Assembly: GCA_013396655.1 (NCBI GenBank)
Contig: WBMV01006632.1
Span: 443,806-507,805, forward strand
Reading direction: 5' to 3'
Origin: Campylorhamphus procurvoides
Taxonomy: Eukaryota; Chordata; Aves; Passeriformes; Dendrocolaptidae
DNA: 64,000 nucleotides
This document shows positions 26,471 through 40,100 of this stretch, piece by piece (the first letter of the stretch is position 1; every line of letters starts with the position of its first letter). Made by a program: the position numbers and the translations under genes. The notes beneath the pieces are model-generated. The model had not been told where the DNA came from, did no database searches, and saw only the letters and a program-made list of their open reading frames with translations.

Positions 26471-27043
26471 CCATCACCAGGGTTAAATTTCATAAACTGG
26501 AAATTCTGTGTTCTTTCAGTCCTTTTTGAATCCCAGTGCAAATCAGTATATTTAACTGTTTTCCCATTCATTACACAATATGTAGACACTTAAAACTTCT
26601 CAGAAGTGAAGGGGAAATTTCAGGACTATTCCAATGTGGTCTGGGATGGCAAAGAGAAAGGGTTCATAGTAGTTGTTTGAGGGGCTGTAGAGAAGAGTGG
26701 AAGATGAACTGTGACTCGTGGGTGTTGTTAACAGTATAGGAATACAGGAGATTGAAACTAGCTTTCAGGAGGACTTAGTGTATCTCTCACACTTTTTCTA
26801 GTCCATCTGGTCATGATTTACAATTTTTTTCTCTTCTTATGTTCAGATTCAGTCTGGGCCACTGAAGGAGTCTGTATCTTAAAGACGCCCTCAGACCTTG
26901 TCCATGGATAGGCAGGCAAGTACTTAGTGTAGAATGTTAATGGAAACCATTAACATGGTCAAAGATGTGACAACCCAAGCATGTCCAAATGATTCAAGAA
27001 GCTACGAAAATTTACTGGTGAAGGTATAGAAATGTATCATCTA

Positions 27044-27079
27044 CCTGATGTTACAATGACTATTCCTGATGTTACAATG
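27044..27079 (+). repeat. short 21-bp direct repeat
   Basis: The 15-mer cctgatgttacaatg occurs at 27044-27058 and again at 27065-27079, separated by six bases: a small local tandem duplication. Confidence 0.9.
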
Positions 27080-27394
27080 TTAGGCACAAAGTCCTACCAA
27101 CTGGTTATCATATCTGACCTGATTTTTTGCAAGTCAGGAGGGCTTTTTGTTACACTTCTAAGCAATTTCTTATGACCCTTGCTCTTCTTCTTTCCATCTT
27201 CTTTTTCCCAATATGTTGCCACAGTGTTCTCAGTGATGCCTAAGGGTTTCTTTGATTTTTGATTTTTCCATTTTATAGAAGATAGAAATTATTGTAGATC
27301 TAATGTACTAGTAAAATAACTTCAATAGCTGAATGTTTATAGTACTAACTCATCCTATATCAACCCCTTAGAATTCCAGTAGCTGTTTAGTCTT

Positions 27395-27785
27395 TATTTC
27401 AAGGTAGAATTGCAGAAAAGCGCCATGAAGCCTGTACCACAAGATAAAGACAGAGGCAGAAGGACCTCCAAATCTGAAGCTTTGGAAAGCCTCCAAGGAC
27501 CTGACGTGCTGTGAAGAAGACAACAGTGATGAAGGAAGGGTCCCGAGACCCCAGACCCAATTCCTGACGGGGTGTGCTGGGGGCGGAACAGGGCAGGACT
27601 GGGGGAAATAACAGAATGGGATTGGATGGACACTATTATAAAATCTTCTAACGCAGGTCTGAAGGGGGGATTCCTGTGTAAATGTATTCCTGGAGCCTGT
27701 TTGGCTCATTAAAGCTCCTGCTCACTTATCTTATCTCCTTCTGAAGTTGCCTGAAGTTTTTTTTCCTCACTCCTTAAGGCAACAT
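27395..27785 (+). mobile_element. probable solo LTR of an endogenous retrovirus
   Basis: A GC-richer block with the layout of a retroviral LTR on the plus strand: a U3-like part, a TATAAAA box at 27637-27643, and a poly(A) signal ATTAAA at 27708-27713 about 65 bases further on, after 'ctgtttggctc'. A T-rich stretch follows and a possible CA-type end lies near 27784. No retroviral gag, pol or env flanks it. Start and end are approximate and no target-site duplication was identified. The open frames on the minus strand (27368-27709) are incidental. Confidence 0.5.
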
Positions 27786-30700
27786 CAGACATTCTGAGAA
27801 ATATCAGCTAGAAAGGAAGTCTATATAGTACATACCATGGTGTTGGTTTCCATAGAAATAATAAACACATGGAAATAAAAGGAATACAAAACAGAAGACC
27901 TGTTCACAGGCTGAGTGGATAATCTACATAACTCAGGACTTGAATATTGGTGTTACGATACAGTCTGTGTAAAATACACCTTTTTCTTCTTTTTGTAAAG
28001 GATTTATATGTGAAGCTTCCATTATAAAAGTGCTGATCTGAAAGAGATTTTGAACTGCATTATTTTAATAAGAGTAAGTTCTTATGTTGATTCCAGAGCA
28101 CTACCATCCTATGGGGTCTTAAAGCAGAGAGAATCAGTTGAGACTTTTCAAAGTAAAGACAGTCATTTTGCTGTGATGAGAAAAGAAATCTGGGAATAAA
28201 TCAGTTTATAAAGTTAAGGGCCAGTATATGAAAGGCTCAGATTCTTAAAAATAGCAAATACAAGAGCAGTTAATGAGTCAATTAGATGTTAAAATATGAA
28301 ACTCAATATAAAGATTCCAAGAGGCAACTACTTACATGAACTTAACTTTTTATAAACTTTTTATAAAAAAAAGAATATGCAGAATGGGAAATTAGCACCT
28401 ATGGTAACACTCAGGTAGGAAACAGCTATGTTAGGAAACACTGACCCTTCTAAAAAAAGTCAGCTTTACCTACAGGACAATGTGACTTTAGAACTTACAA
28501 ATTCAAGACTTTTTTTCCTCTTTTTCAGAAGGAGAGATCTTAAAATAAGAAAATTCCACACTACTGCCTTCATGATTGGAAAAAGAATGAAAACCACCCC
28601 CTCGCACAGTAGCCTTTTTGTAAAGATTGGATGAAAGCCGGGCGCTGGCAGTTTGGGATGGGAAAAGAATTAATTGTGTACTGAGACATGAAACAGTAAT
28701 AACTAACACAGGCTTCATTACTTGATGCCAGACAAAATAAAAATGAAGCCAAGTAAGGGAGAGCTGCTAGTGAAACTAGTACCATCCATTTTTTCCCCAC
28801 CAATTAGAAAGACTATAAAGAGCAAACAAAAACCTTAGATATAAGATTATTCCTTCCATTCTCCCTATGGCTGATCCAGCTAATCTGAAGAAAAAATACA
28901 ATTAATGCTCCTAGGAAATGTTATATTGGTTGGATGAGCACACAGACTTGGGCTGGGTAATTAAAGTGAGGTCCTTTGTTTAGGAAAAAAAATAAATCAA
29001 AAGTGTGGATTGTGTGAAATCTGCAAAGCTACTGTCCTGTCAGAGCCAGGTGACATGGCCTATTGAAGAGAAGACATCTGGGGGGAAAATAGATAACATT
29101 TATTAGCAAGATTTTGCCATTCTAGAAGCTTTTTTCAAGAGAGATACATACACATAGTATTCTCTTGTTGATGTTTCAGAGTTATTATTTTTTTAACCTA
29201 AAATAGATATTTTGGATCTGTTATTAGTACAAGAAAAATAGAAAGAAAAACAAGCCTGGAAAATCCAGCTTATGTCTATGTGTTTTTAAAAATTTTGTTA
29301 TTAATATACATATGATCCCACTGTCTTTAGTACAGTTTTAGCTGATGAGACCCTGAAAGTGAAATCTGCCAGGAATTTGCAGTAAAATAAAACTGACTAG
29401 GCTAAACATAATTTCCTTGATGGCAAAATGCTGCAAAAATCTATAAAATTGATCTCTGTTCCATTTTGAATATAGCTGAATGAACATCTCATCGTTTAAA
29501 CTTACACTCAAATTCTCACCATTCTGTTCAAATAATGACATATTTCTAAATCCATATTGATAAATTTCCATAACATTTTCTCAGATTGTCACAGCTTTAA
29601 ATTTACTGAACAGAGGTACACTTTGTACCCTAATTTTATTCCTTCTCTTCACAAAATATATGCACGTAGACATATTTCAAATGTGCATGGATACGCACAC
29701 AGAAATCCATCTAGTGATATTCAAGAACAGATTTAAATATGTTGGAGTTGTACTTTTTATGACTGGTACAACCCTCAAAGAGACAGAACTCTTCCATCTG
29801 CAGTCAAGATCCATGAAAAGGCATAAAAGATTTCTAAAATGACTAGTACCAGTACTGTGTATGTCTGTACTGAATTAAAAAAGCAAAACATTAGAAACTT
29901 GTTTTGAAAAATAATCCTGTAAGACATGCAATATATTTCTAAAGGGATGACAGTACAGATATATTTATTTTTGAAATGTTCCTAATATTTCCCTGAGTAC
30001 TTATCTTACTAACGTAATCAAACTACTACTTACAAGGAAACATCATTGGTTCTTTCCTGAAATACTTCTTGAAGTATATTTTGAAGGTAAATGTAGTAGA
30101 GTTCGAGCTGTGGTCTCAATTAAGAATTATAAACTGGCATTCATATGGCTCCCTTAGAACCTTTACACAGATCCAACATTTTTAGTGTCTCTTCAGTGAT
30201 GACCTTTTAGCAACTTAAGTTCCTTCCACTTTGTGCCGAAATGCATGCAGTGAGCTGCTGAAAAATAACACGAGGTTCTAGGAGGCACATTACTACCTCC
30301 TAAGTGACTGTAGGGAGTGAGATAATCTAAAGGTAATCAGATGAGTAGGAAAAAATTTCTAAATACAAGTTTACATGATACAGAAGGAAATATCGGAAAG
30401 TTGTTTTTAAATATCTTAAGGGGAAAAGGAGCATGCAGTGCAATTCTGACCAAAAAATTCTTATATTCACTAATTAAATAAAATCTCATTACTTGTGACT
30501 ACTTAGGTACATATAAGGAGTTCCAAAAATAATACATTTATAACCAGGCTATGTTTCCATTTTCCATTTATGTAAGTACCTGAATCCATACATTTGTGTA
30601 TCTGTAACTTAGAGACATTAGCTGTCTATTCATGAGCTCAGAGCTCTCCCTCAGTAATTCTATGAATGGCTGAGGCTGCACAGTGTCAGTTTTGCAGAGA

Positions 30701-31600
30701 GTTGGCACTTGGCTTTGCATAAAGAACTCTTGCTCGTGTCACAGTTTCAGCTGAAGATTCTTTGGTCACATCAGATCAGAATATATTCCCGACAGGTACA
30801 ATGTATAAATCAGCATTTCACAAAATGGCCTGCATCTCCTGAAGCAAATATAAATATTGCTGCTGGCAACTGGTGCAAACCCAACTGAATGTGCCTTCAG
30901 GTGTGCTCTGGAGATACTCTCAGAATATTTATTTAAATGTTGCTATTTCCCTGTCAACTTACTTTTTCATCTGTATGTTTTAGCAAAGCCTGTAAAATCT
31001 TACCACAGCCATCTGAAGCCTGTGAATGAATGTTTAAATGTCCTTTTAGCAGCATTCACTCAGGTTTCATTTCAATACACCTGAAAACCTGACAGGATAT
31101 ACAAAAATGAGGTTCCATGTTGTTTATTACTTTCACTTTTAAGTATGCCAGTTAAACAAATTCTTGCACCAGACCCTCACCTTTTAGATACCCTGCCAGG
31201 GTTTGATATTCCCAGTTTTTACAAGGTGAAAAGATTTTCTTAAAGCTTTCTGCAGCTGCAGCATTTCTAAGCAAGCATAAGAGCAAACAAAGGTGCAAAC
31301 ACAGAAACTTTATGAGCACCACAGTTCCTGGCTGTGTAATTAAATGGAAATACTTCTGAGCTTCAGGGACACCTGTTGCGCTCTCCCCAGATATTGCTGT
31401 TTCCACTGGTTTAGAAAAATAGAAATAGATGGTCAGGGATCTCTGTGTTAATTGGCAGAAGGTTTCTTAATCCAGGACTAAATTTTGTGCTTGTCTAGCA
31501 GCACTGTGTGCAGTATTGAGACAGCAGGAAAGTCCCAAGCCCCTGCCATAGTTCAGGATGGCATGGGAGGAAGGAGCATGGTAGGGACAGGTCCTGCATG
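27786..31600. other. intergenic, no gene recognised
   Basis: AT-rich sequence with short chance open frames only. No repeat family recognised. Confidence 0.55.
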
Positions 31601-31614
31601 TGCCCAGATGTGTG

Positions 31615-31995
31615 ATGGGGGAAGAAGATCCGTTCTGTGACTTGTACCAGACGAGACTAAATGAGAGAACAGCAATGGAGGAAGAGATAAAAGATCAGTC
31701 CTACCGGAAGGTGAGGGCCTGGAAGGCATATAGCTGTGTTAGCATTGTTTGTAGTTTGTGGGTTTTCCTTCTTGTGGGATTTTTGACACTTCCTTTTGTA
31801 AGTAATGGTGCCAAAGGAAACATTTGTGAAGAAGATAAAAGAGGTGTAAAGGCACTAATTGATGCCCCAGTTAACACCATCATTCCTCCAGCTTGCCTGG
31901 TGAGATCTTCAACAACCAGCCCCAAACAGTTTAATATCTGCTGCCAACCTTTCAAGCAGAATAGCATTCTTAATTCTATGTTGAGACATCACTAA
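31615..31995 (+). CDS. unidentified 126-aa ORF with one membrane segment (candidate only)
   Basis: I do not recognise this protein. An ATG at 31615 has a strong context (G at -3, G at +4) and opens 126 codons. The first ~32 residues are acidic and polar (starting MGEEDPFCDLYQ, then an EEEIKDQ stretch). A basic patch (YRKVRAWK, residues ~30-37) is followed by a hydrophobic segment (residues ~40-60, CVSIVCSLWVFLLVGFLTLPF) and a Cys-containing tail. That layout suits a small single-pass membrane protein with its N terminus in the cytosol. A good splice donor (AAG|GTGAGG) falls exactly between codons 32 and 33, so the first 32 codons could alternatively be an exon. No poly(A) signal, promoter or homologue is evident, and it may be chance or a decayed gene fragment. 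Confidence 0.2.
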   Translation: MGEEDPFCDLYQTRLNERTAMEEEIKDQSYRKVRAWKAYSCVSIVCSLWVFLLVGFLTLPFVSNGAKGNICEEDKRGVKALIDAPVNTIIPPACLVRSSTTSPKQFNICCQPFKQNSILNSMLRHH

Positions 31996-34117
31996 TACTG
32001 AGAGAAGATTTGGACACAGGGATCACCAACCTGAATTAAGAAAAGGGAGAATTTTACTTCCTGATTTTTTTTTCCCAGAAACTTTCTGCTGTTTCTTCCT
32101 TGGAAAGAACAAATTTAGCTGTTTTACAGTGTGTAACACATTCAGTCCAGTGGCATATAAATGCATACTCAGGGTAGACTAATACTGAGAGTTTTTAACA
32201 ACACTGTCCAGACTTCAAATGGCTTTATTGGAGCATTCATAAAAACGCAGAGAAAAAGGACTTTGTCTTTATCTACCAGGCACTCCTTATCTACACACTG
32301 CTTTAGACCATTGTACTTGTGACAGTACAACTAACAGAATATTTTAATTCAGAGAATACAATTTAATCTTCCCGTGTGAAATCATCTTTGCTCCGACTCT
32401 CCAAGGAAATTTAGCTTGGTACAGGCATTTGGTATTTCAGACCAAAGAAAGATTTGGCAAACAGAAGAAAACTGGGTTTTTTAACAGAAAATTTTACCTA
32501 ATATTAAATCAAGACAATGTTATCAACCATGGCTTTCCAACCATTTGAAAAAGACAGAGTATCACAATCCCTCAAAGAAAACCCCAAAACAAAACAAAAC
32601 CCCCAAAACAACAACAAAACCCAAAACCCCAAAACATTTGGAAAGGTGGAAAAACTATTTTTAAAGGAGATGTTCAAATAAACACACATAACTTCAAACA
32701 TACCAAGACCTACACCATATGTGAGATTATGAAATGTTATTTCTGTTACAAACAATATTTGACGTCTAGCGAAAGCACAGAAATTCCATTTCACATGAAA
32801 ATAGAGCACAAGTATAAGAAGGAACTATTATTACCAGGCCTCCAGAGCGATATGAAGACCAGTTTGCAATGATGATCTAATTAATCTACACAGGTATCAC
32901 CTTCTGAAGAGTATATCTACCAAAAACATTGCTAGGGCACTCCTGTATGGGGAACACTCATGAGCTTAGCAATGATCCCAGATGATTAGTAAGCTAAGGA
33001 CGTATTGCAACCACTTGATATTTCAACTAACCCGTTTCCACACAGCCACAGGTGTATCTGTGTAGGAAGAGGAAACAAGCAGCTCTGTGTATTTCACAGC
33101 AAATGGTGCAGACCATTCCTTACTGTATTCAGCTGCATTGAAAAGAGTCATGGAGATTCAGAGACATACAAGAAACACTCTTCACATTATGCCCTCTTGT
33201 CTTGTATCTAAGTACTTAGCTGGTAGAATTGATTCTACGTATTTAAAATTAGTTGCACATGTAGAAAATCAGAACCAGGTATTTCTGGCAAAATATGTCT
33301 AGGATAATTGAAATGTGTCATTAAAAGGATGATCATTTTGCCAACTTTCTGGTAATTTTTCAGGAATCTGGAATTCTGATGGAAAGGAAAAGTCCAAGGT
33401 TTCTACGAGATGGAACATTTTGTGCAACTTTTTCAGTGAATCTAAACAAAATTATGAAAAAACCAGCATGGCAAAGGGAATGTTTCTGTTTTCCATAATT
33501 CTCTGTTTCTCCTTAGCTGAAGTAACACTCTGAATCTTCTTCCTTGACAATGTACTGTATTCAGTCATTGTCAGAATTAAACAAAATTTGAAATCCTTTC
33601 AAAAAATGAAATGTTTTTGTACACATAAATTCAATTTATGTGTCTATATTATATATATGAAACTGTACATATTTTGATTTAACAAATTGAAATTTAGGTT
33701 CTCCATCTTTGAGGATTATGAGAAGAAAGGTGCTGGGGTTTTTTTCTATCTCCTAGCTAGGAACTAACAGGTTTACCTTCAAGACTGTGTGTTATGTGTT
33801 CAACTGTGAATCAATTCACCACTGGTTGGTTCCCTGTGGAGGAACAAAAGATCCCCTGTGCCCATTCAGACCTAAACAGCAGCCACTGAGAGTGTCTCCT
33901 GGAACTGCATATAACTCATGGAGTGAAAAAGCTCCCTTTGTCACCTTTGTAGAGATGAGAAGACTGCAAGGAGGGAACGAAAAAAGCAAGAGCGCCTGTA
34001 TCATCAACAGAATCTGTGTGAGAAGCACAGAGAGGATGTAAGCAATATTTCAGCCACTAGCACTCAACAAAAACTCTATGCCTCACAATTTGATGTGTAT
34101 TTCATGCTCCCCAGTCA
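31996..34117. other. intergenic, no gene recognised
   Basis: AT-rich sequence. Contains the A/C-rich tract listed separately and a 10-bp perfect inverted repeat with a 3-base loop at 33621-33643 (acacataaat / atttatgtgt). No exon recognised. Confidence 0.5.
32580..32635 (-). repeat. A/C-rich low-complexity tract
   Basis: Aaccccaaaacaaaacaaaa-type text; complement of the GT-rich tracts elsewhere in the window. Confidence 0.85.
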
Positions 34118-34183
34118 GTTCATCCACAGAGAATCTGAATATTTGGGCCAGTTCACCCACAGAGAATCTGAATATTTGGGCCA
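34118..34183 (+). repeat. 33-bp tandem duplication, two copies
   Basis: Unit 1 (34118-34150) and unit 2 (34151-34183) each begin gttca(t/c)ccacagagaatc and end tttgggcca. They differ at one base (t at 34123 versus c at 34156). The near-identity indicates a recent duplication. Being 33 bases long it keeps a frame in a chance open frame (34095-34337), which is not evidence of coding. Confidence 0.95.
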
Positions 34184-37100
34184 AACATTTCCAACTCAAA
34201 TTCTGTGCACCTGCCTGAGGCCTCACTCCGTGTGCATTGGAGTCAGCACTCTGCAAATACACTCCAGACCAGCCTTCATGTGGTCAGTGGGCATTCCAGA
34301 CCTTGGTTTTGGCCAGCACAGAACTCCTTATCCTTAAAATATCTTTAAAAAACGTGAATCCACTTGCTTTGTCACAGTTGTGATATAAATTGAAATTGCT
34401 ACAAGCCAAGCACATTCTGAGCTGGAATTTCAGCACCTTACTTATCTCAAGCAAAATGTAATACTGGCAGCTAAAAAACAAACATCTGCCAATTCAAATA
34501 GACTGTAGAAATAAAGTTCTGAAACACAAACACCTTTTGACAGTTTAGGGAGTCTGGGCAGAGCTGGTAGCAACAAGTACAGCTGGGCTGCCCAATGTCT
34601 ACCATTATAAGATTCTGTTTTAAGGAATTTATAAAACTTTGCCAACCTTTAACTGTTTGGGCTGAACTTTCCCAGACAAGGTATCTGTCTCAGGCTGACT
34701 TATTTTGGAAAGTTTCGTTAAAATGGTTCAATCATTTCCAAATAATTTAGAGAAAAGTGCAATATTACGTTCCTGCTAAAACATAAATAAACCGTACAGT
34801 AGCATCGCTGAGATGTTCTAAGATACTTGTCCTTTGGAAAGGGAGCTTCAAAACAGCCTCAGCATCCAGGATATATCTTTTTCTGGTTCTGAAAAAATCC
34901 CAGTACATTTTATCATGACATAAACTTCTCAAAATTTTAGTTTGTTTTGTGCTTTGTAGATGCTTGCTCAAAACTAGTAGCTGAACTCCTGCGAGATCTC
35001 ATTTTCGCAGAGCACAATCCTACCCTCATCCCCTCCTCAAGCACAGCTGTGGCTGACTGCATGAGGAGGCAATTTCATCTATAACTACAGCTCTGGTTAA
35101 TTCAGGATATAGAGATCAAAGCCAACATTTTTCAGTCAGTCTCAAGGTAGGCAGCCACCAATTTTCTATCCCACTGAGAGCTCTGCAGCAACCTCACTGG
35201 TCTCAGTGCATATGAGGCAGCTTCACAAGCATTTCAATCAGGCCTGATCTCAGCAGATCTCTATTGAGGAAGGACTACACAGACATATGGAGATGAAGCC
35301 AATCACTTTACTTACACACTGTAGTAGCCAAACAGTTTTCAGTACTAAGGAATAGGGGTGGATTAGCACAGTGATGTGCCCAAGCGACTAAACCCTACAT
35401 TTCTGTAGGTCATACTGGCATGGGACCAGAAGCATGCTAATATTAAGTAGCTACATGGTTCCCAGGTCAGAGGTTGCTTTATGTGTCCAACTTGAATGCA
35501 AGATAACTTTTATACAGCCGTACCTATCTTTCACATCATCTCTCCACATCCTGTACTGTGTATGAGCATGGAAGGGACTTGAACATAGCTCAGTAAGGAT
35601 ATTTGGTGACCTAGAAGTTTAAACAACCTTTAGCCAATTCTTTGAAACAGAAGTAGTTCAAATTAATCATACCACACACTGGAGACATTTCAAATTGTTT
35701 TCATGGCAGCATTGAAGAAAATAATCTTTCCTCATTTGGAGATTAATCTTGATTAAATATTATTCTCTTTCCTAAATGATTTGTGTTTGTCTGACTTGGG
35801 ATATTCTTCTTTTACTGAAGCATCAATGTAATTCTGAGTTTTTCCAGTGCACAAAAATGTTTCAATTCAGCCACAATTTATTACGTGTGGATCAGATCTG
35901 CCTGGATTGGGTTCTGTGATTTACTACAGTGGTACCAAATTAGACATTTCTCAGGGCTTCCTGCCATTTTCAAAATTAATGACTCTGAAATTATTCTCCA
36001 GTTTTATTTTGAAAAAAGATCAGTGAAACCAGTGAAATATCTTGCACAGTGTGTGAGAAAGGTTTTAGTTCTGTGGCACCTTCTCTCTGTAGATCATAAA
36101 GAACCTTTCTAAGATGATTAAGTTCTCTTTCCAAGTAGCCTGTAAGGAAGAAAAATGTGGTCTGTATTCGTTTCTTACAAGAATAATCATAATAAATCAT
36201 AATATTACTGGAATCCTTTGAAGATTCATGCAAAGACACTATTAGGTCTTACCTCTTGGTTACCACCATTATCACACAACCATTCACCCCAAAAATGTAA
36301 AACTAGTAATTTGCAAGACAGGAAAAATGTGGATTTATTGTGCACATCATAACTTTGCTGTAATGGTAGATATCTAGAAAAATGTGAGATTACTTTGATA
36401 CAGCATGGCACAACATGACAGGTAGTAATTTAAGGCAAATGGCATTAGATAGGAAAGACCAAAGGTAAAATTTTGCCTCTGGAGTCTGTTTTGCTGTTTA
36501 CTTAATACCAGAGACATGTAGGACCTGCAAATGTGTGACTGTTCTGGTCTGGTCCAAAACCAGAAATAAACAGGTTTTAGGGACTGCTAATAGTCACATG
36601 ACCTGGATGTGTTTGAAAGTCACTTCCTTCAGCATTCATTGACATAAGTAAATCACAGGCTGTAGGTGCCTGTGAGCCTTATTTACACAAGTTTGTACAG
36701 TTACAGATGTTTGGGTACCGATTACTGGGCTGAAGCTGTTGTTCAGAGAGAAGAATCAGAAAAAGGGAGGAAAAAGTTCAGCTAACTGGTTCACAACTGA
36801 GTGGCAAGCTAGGCATAAGGCTACAGAGACATCTCTGTGTGTTAGTTTTTCTCTACTGAGCTAAAGAGCCAGAGATGTGTATAAGGTACGGAAACTATTT
36901 GCAGGCCACACCAAAGCAAAGCATTAGAGGACAGAAGACCCTCAGCTTCTTCTTTAGATGGATCCTCTGCCAAATTCCACATTGATGTAAGCAGACTGCG
37001 AAAATATAGATGCATTCTTAAAGAAGAGGGGAACTTTAGAAGACTTGGCTATACTACAGTCTCTGTACTGCAAATAACTGAGGAGAATGGGGTACATGCA

Positions 37101-40100
37101 GGATTCACATGAGCTGCTGGGATCAACAGCTACTGGGAAGCCTTTGCCAATGTCTTAAAAAGGAAACCTGATCATGGTGCAGAGGCTCTGCTTACTCTGT
37201 ACTGCTTTGCGTTGTGCAGTTGGAGCCCAAGCCAAGTCTTTGAAAACAGAACTACAACCTTTGTAAAAATTCAATGTCAGCGTTATAGAGAAAAGAGCAA
37301 AGCATGTGCTTTGCAGGGTTTGTGCAGATCAAGACCCTCTCATTGAAAAGCAGCTTATCCTTGAAGGAGAAGGCACAAAGTGGTTGGGTTTTTAGTCTAA
37401 CATTCTCCTCCAGTACGCTCTTTTTTGAGAGTTTGCATACAATCACTGTTTTCTCCAAGGGGATTCAAAGTTTAGCACATGCTTAGTCTACTCAGACATG
37501 ACTACCAACACAGACAACCTCTGCTGCTTCTGCTCCAAGCTACATACCAAATACTCAGGACTTTCTTTCAAAATATGAACTGGCATTTTCCTGGATATAG
37601 GACCATGGTAGGAAAGTAATTGCAACACTTAAAACATTGGTTTTCCCTAACCAGTTTAAGTCAGACATTCAGAGTGTTGTATTAGGAACCCACAGTAATG
37701 ACACACTAAGGACAACCTTTAGCCTTAGGTGCACTACGTGTAGGATCACGGGATTACTCATTCTACTTTCATCAATCCTATCAACATTTTGAGATGTTTT
37801 TCAGTTTTCAACAGACGTTAAAAGTACTTTTATAGTGTCTAATTTTGAAAAAAAAATGGAGGTATATGCTTATTTGAAGCAGTTGCTTTAACCTTACCCC
37901 AGCCATCGAAGTGCTTAAGCACTATTTCAATAGCTTTGTGATAAACATAGGCTTCTGTGGATTTATGGAACAGAAACTTCATAACTTAAGCACAGTGCAA
38001 GGTTTAAAAATCTCTCTGATATGCAAGTCGTAGAGATATATCAAAAAAACCTACAATCACTGTACAGGTTAAGCAGCAACAAAAAACTGAGATTTTATAG
38101 ATATTGATTAAAAAGAAAAAAGTAAAGTAGTTTCTTAAAAGTTAGACACAGTAAAGAGAGATATGTAAAATATCAAGTTCCTAATAGCTGACCTTTTTTT
38201 TTTCCATTACTATGTTGGCAGTAAAAAATCCCCAAAACAGAAAGAAATACCTTGGCATATTTCTTCTGAGCAACAAGGAACATGTTCCATCCCACACAGC
38301 CCAAATTCACTGGTGAGGAACTGACAAACTGAAGGAACCAACACTAACCAGAAGAAGTATGCAGAGTTGTGCTAAACAGCTTCCTACGAAACTGAATTGG
38401 CTAATTATGTATCAAAAAATTAATATCTCATGCCCTTGCAAAAACATTTTGCAGAAAGAAAAAAAAAGCAACTGTGTTAATAAAGAAGTTGTGCATATAG
38501 AAAAGCAGTCCACATTAAAAAAAAAATAATGCTATATGTAGATTTAAATAAGAACGTAAGTAAAATGTACTTTTTTCCTGCATATGTACCTCTTCTAATG
38601 CTGAATGCTACGTAATATACAAGGGTTTATCAGAATGCTAATTAGTAATAGTGAGAAGAAAGAGAAGGAAAACCAGAATGTTTGGAGAGAATATAGAAAG
38701 CAAACAGAAAGGAGACATTTTATCTAAGTCTTATGTCAGGGGAATGATCATCAGGGAAAGTTATCAATGAACAGTCAATATTTTAGAATTTCCTACCTTT
38801 AATATATTTGATTGCTCAATCCAAGTGTAATTAAACAGCTTTGTGTTTTCCTTTTCTTTCAGAAACAAAACAAATAAAAAGGAAAAAAAAAAAAGACAAG
38901 TTAGGTTTGCACAGCTTGTAAATTGCTCAAGGATCCAAGCAGAATTATTAAAAAACTTCATGACAAATGTTTTGGACTGAAAACTGTTCCTTAAATTATC
39001 AGAGAATTAACCAATCCACACTATTCCCATTTTGTCCATGTTCAGTATACACTCAAATTTTCTTATCACTTGCACTAAATTTCACCTAATCATTCATTTT
39101 TCTCTGGAAGAAAAATTCAAAACATAATTGCTAATTTTTTTGTTTACTTTTGGTTTTCTGCTAATTATTGTTTTTATAGACAAACATGAATTAAAATTCA
39201 GTGAATTTGATTCTGAGAAAGTACAACTTCCATTACTGATTTCTAGCTTTCAACAACCTAATTTGTAGTTTTGGCGCAGTGGAGTCTAAATGTGAAAGCA
39301 AAGTCAACACAGAAAAAAGAGAAAAAAATCATCCAGACATGTGAAACATCAGAATTATAGCTTCTTGTTGCAAAGGAGATGGCTTATTACAGGTTCTCAC
39401 TGTTCCTCATGCAAGAGCAGCTAAAAGAATTCATGTCAGAAAATAGATGTATAGAAATGATTTTTTTTACTGATCCTTTTCATTTTAGCCATTAGGCAGG
39501 GATTTTCCAAAATGAATGAAGCCATTGTTGACTTGCCCATATATTTCTGGGTTGGGATTTTTAAATTTGATTTTTCGTGAGGGGTTAGTAAAGGCTGGGG
39601 AGAGAAGCAATGTTCAGGATGAAAACACAGCTTTCAAAAATGGGAGAACAATCTGCTCATATATGAACACAGTAGGTCCTTTCCATAAGAGTAAAGGCAC
39701 AATAAAAGAAACAAAACAAAGAAATTGTTATTCGGCTGTGAGAATGCCACCCACTAAGTCAACCAAGCAGCTCTCCCCAGCATAGATCTGCCCTCTTGAC
39801 AATCTGGCCCTGTGTTAAAAGGATAACCTTAGTAAAAAAAAATCTAAACTCTATCCTCCACGGTGCATGAACATACACAAACCAGCTATTTACAGATGTT
39901 CGAGGAAGTCAGTGACAATGTCCTGAAAAGGTATGTTATAAGTCTCGCCAGGTGGAATTTCTAAAGAGCTATTGGACAAATTCTTGAGAGCAGTCAGAGC
40001 TAGTCTGCACCACCCAAGTGGCATCTGTGGTCACAAATCTGCTACATATTGCTCGTCAGGAGCCCTCTGCTGCTAAAAAACCCACACACTTTCCTGGCAT

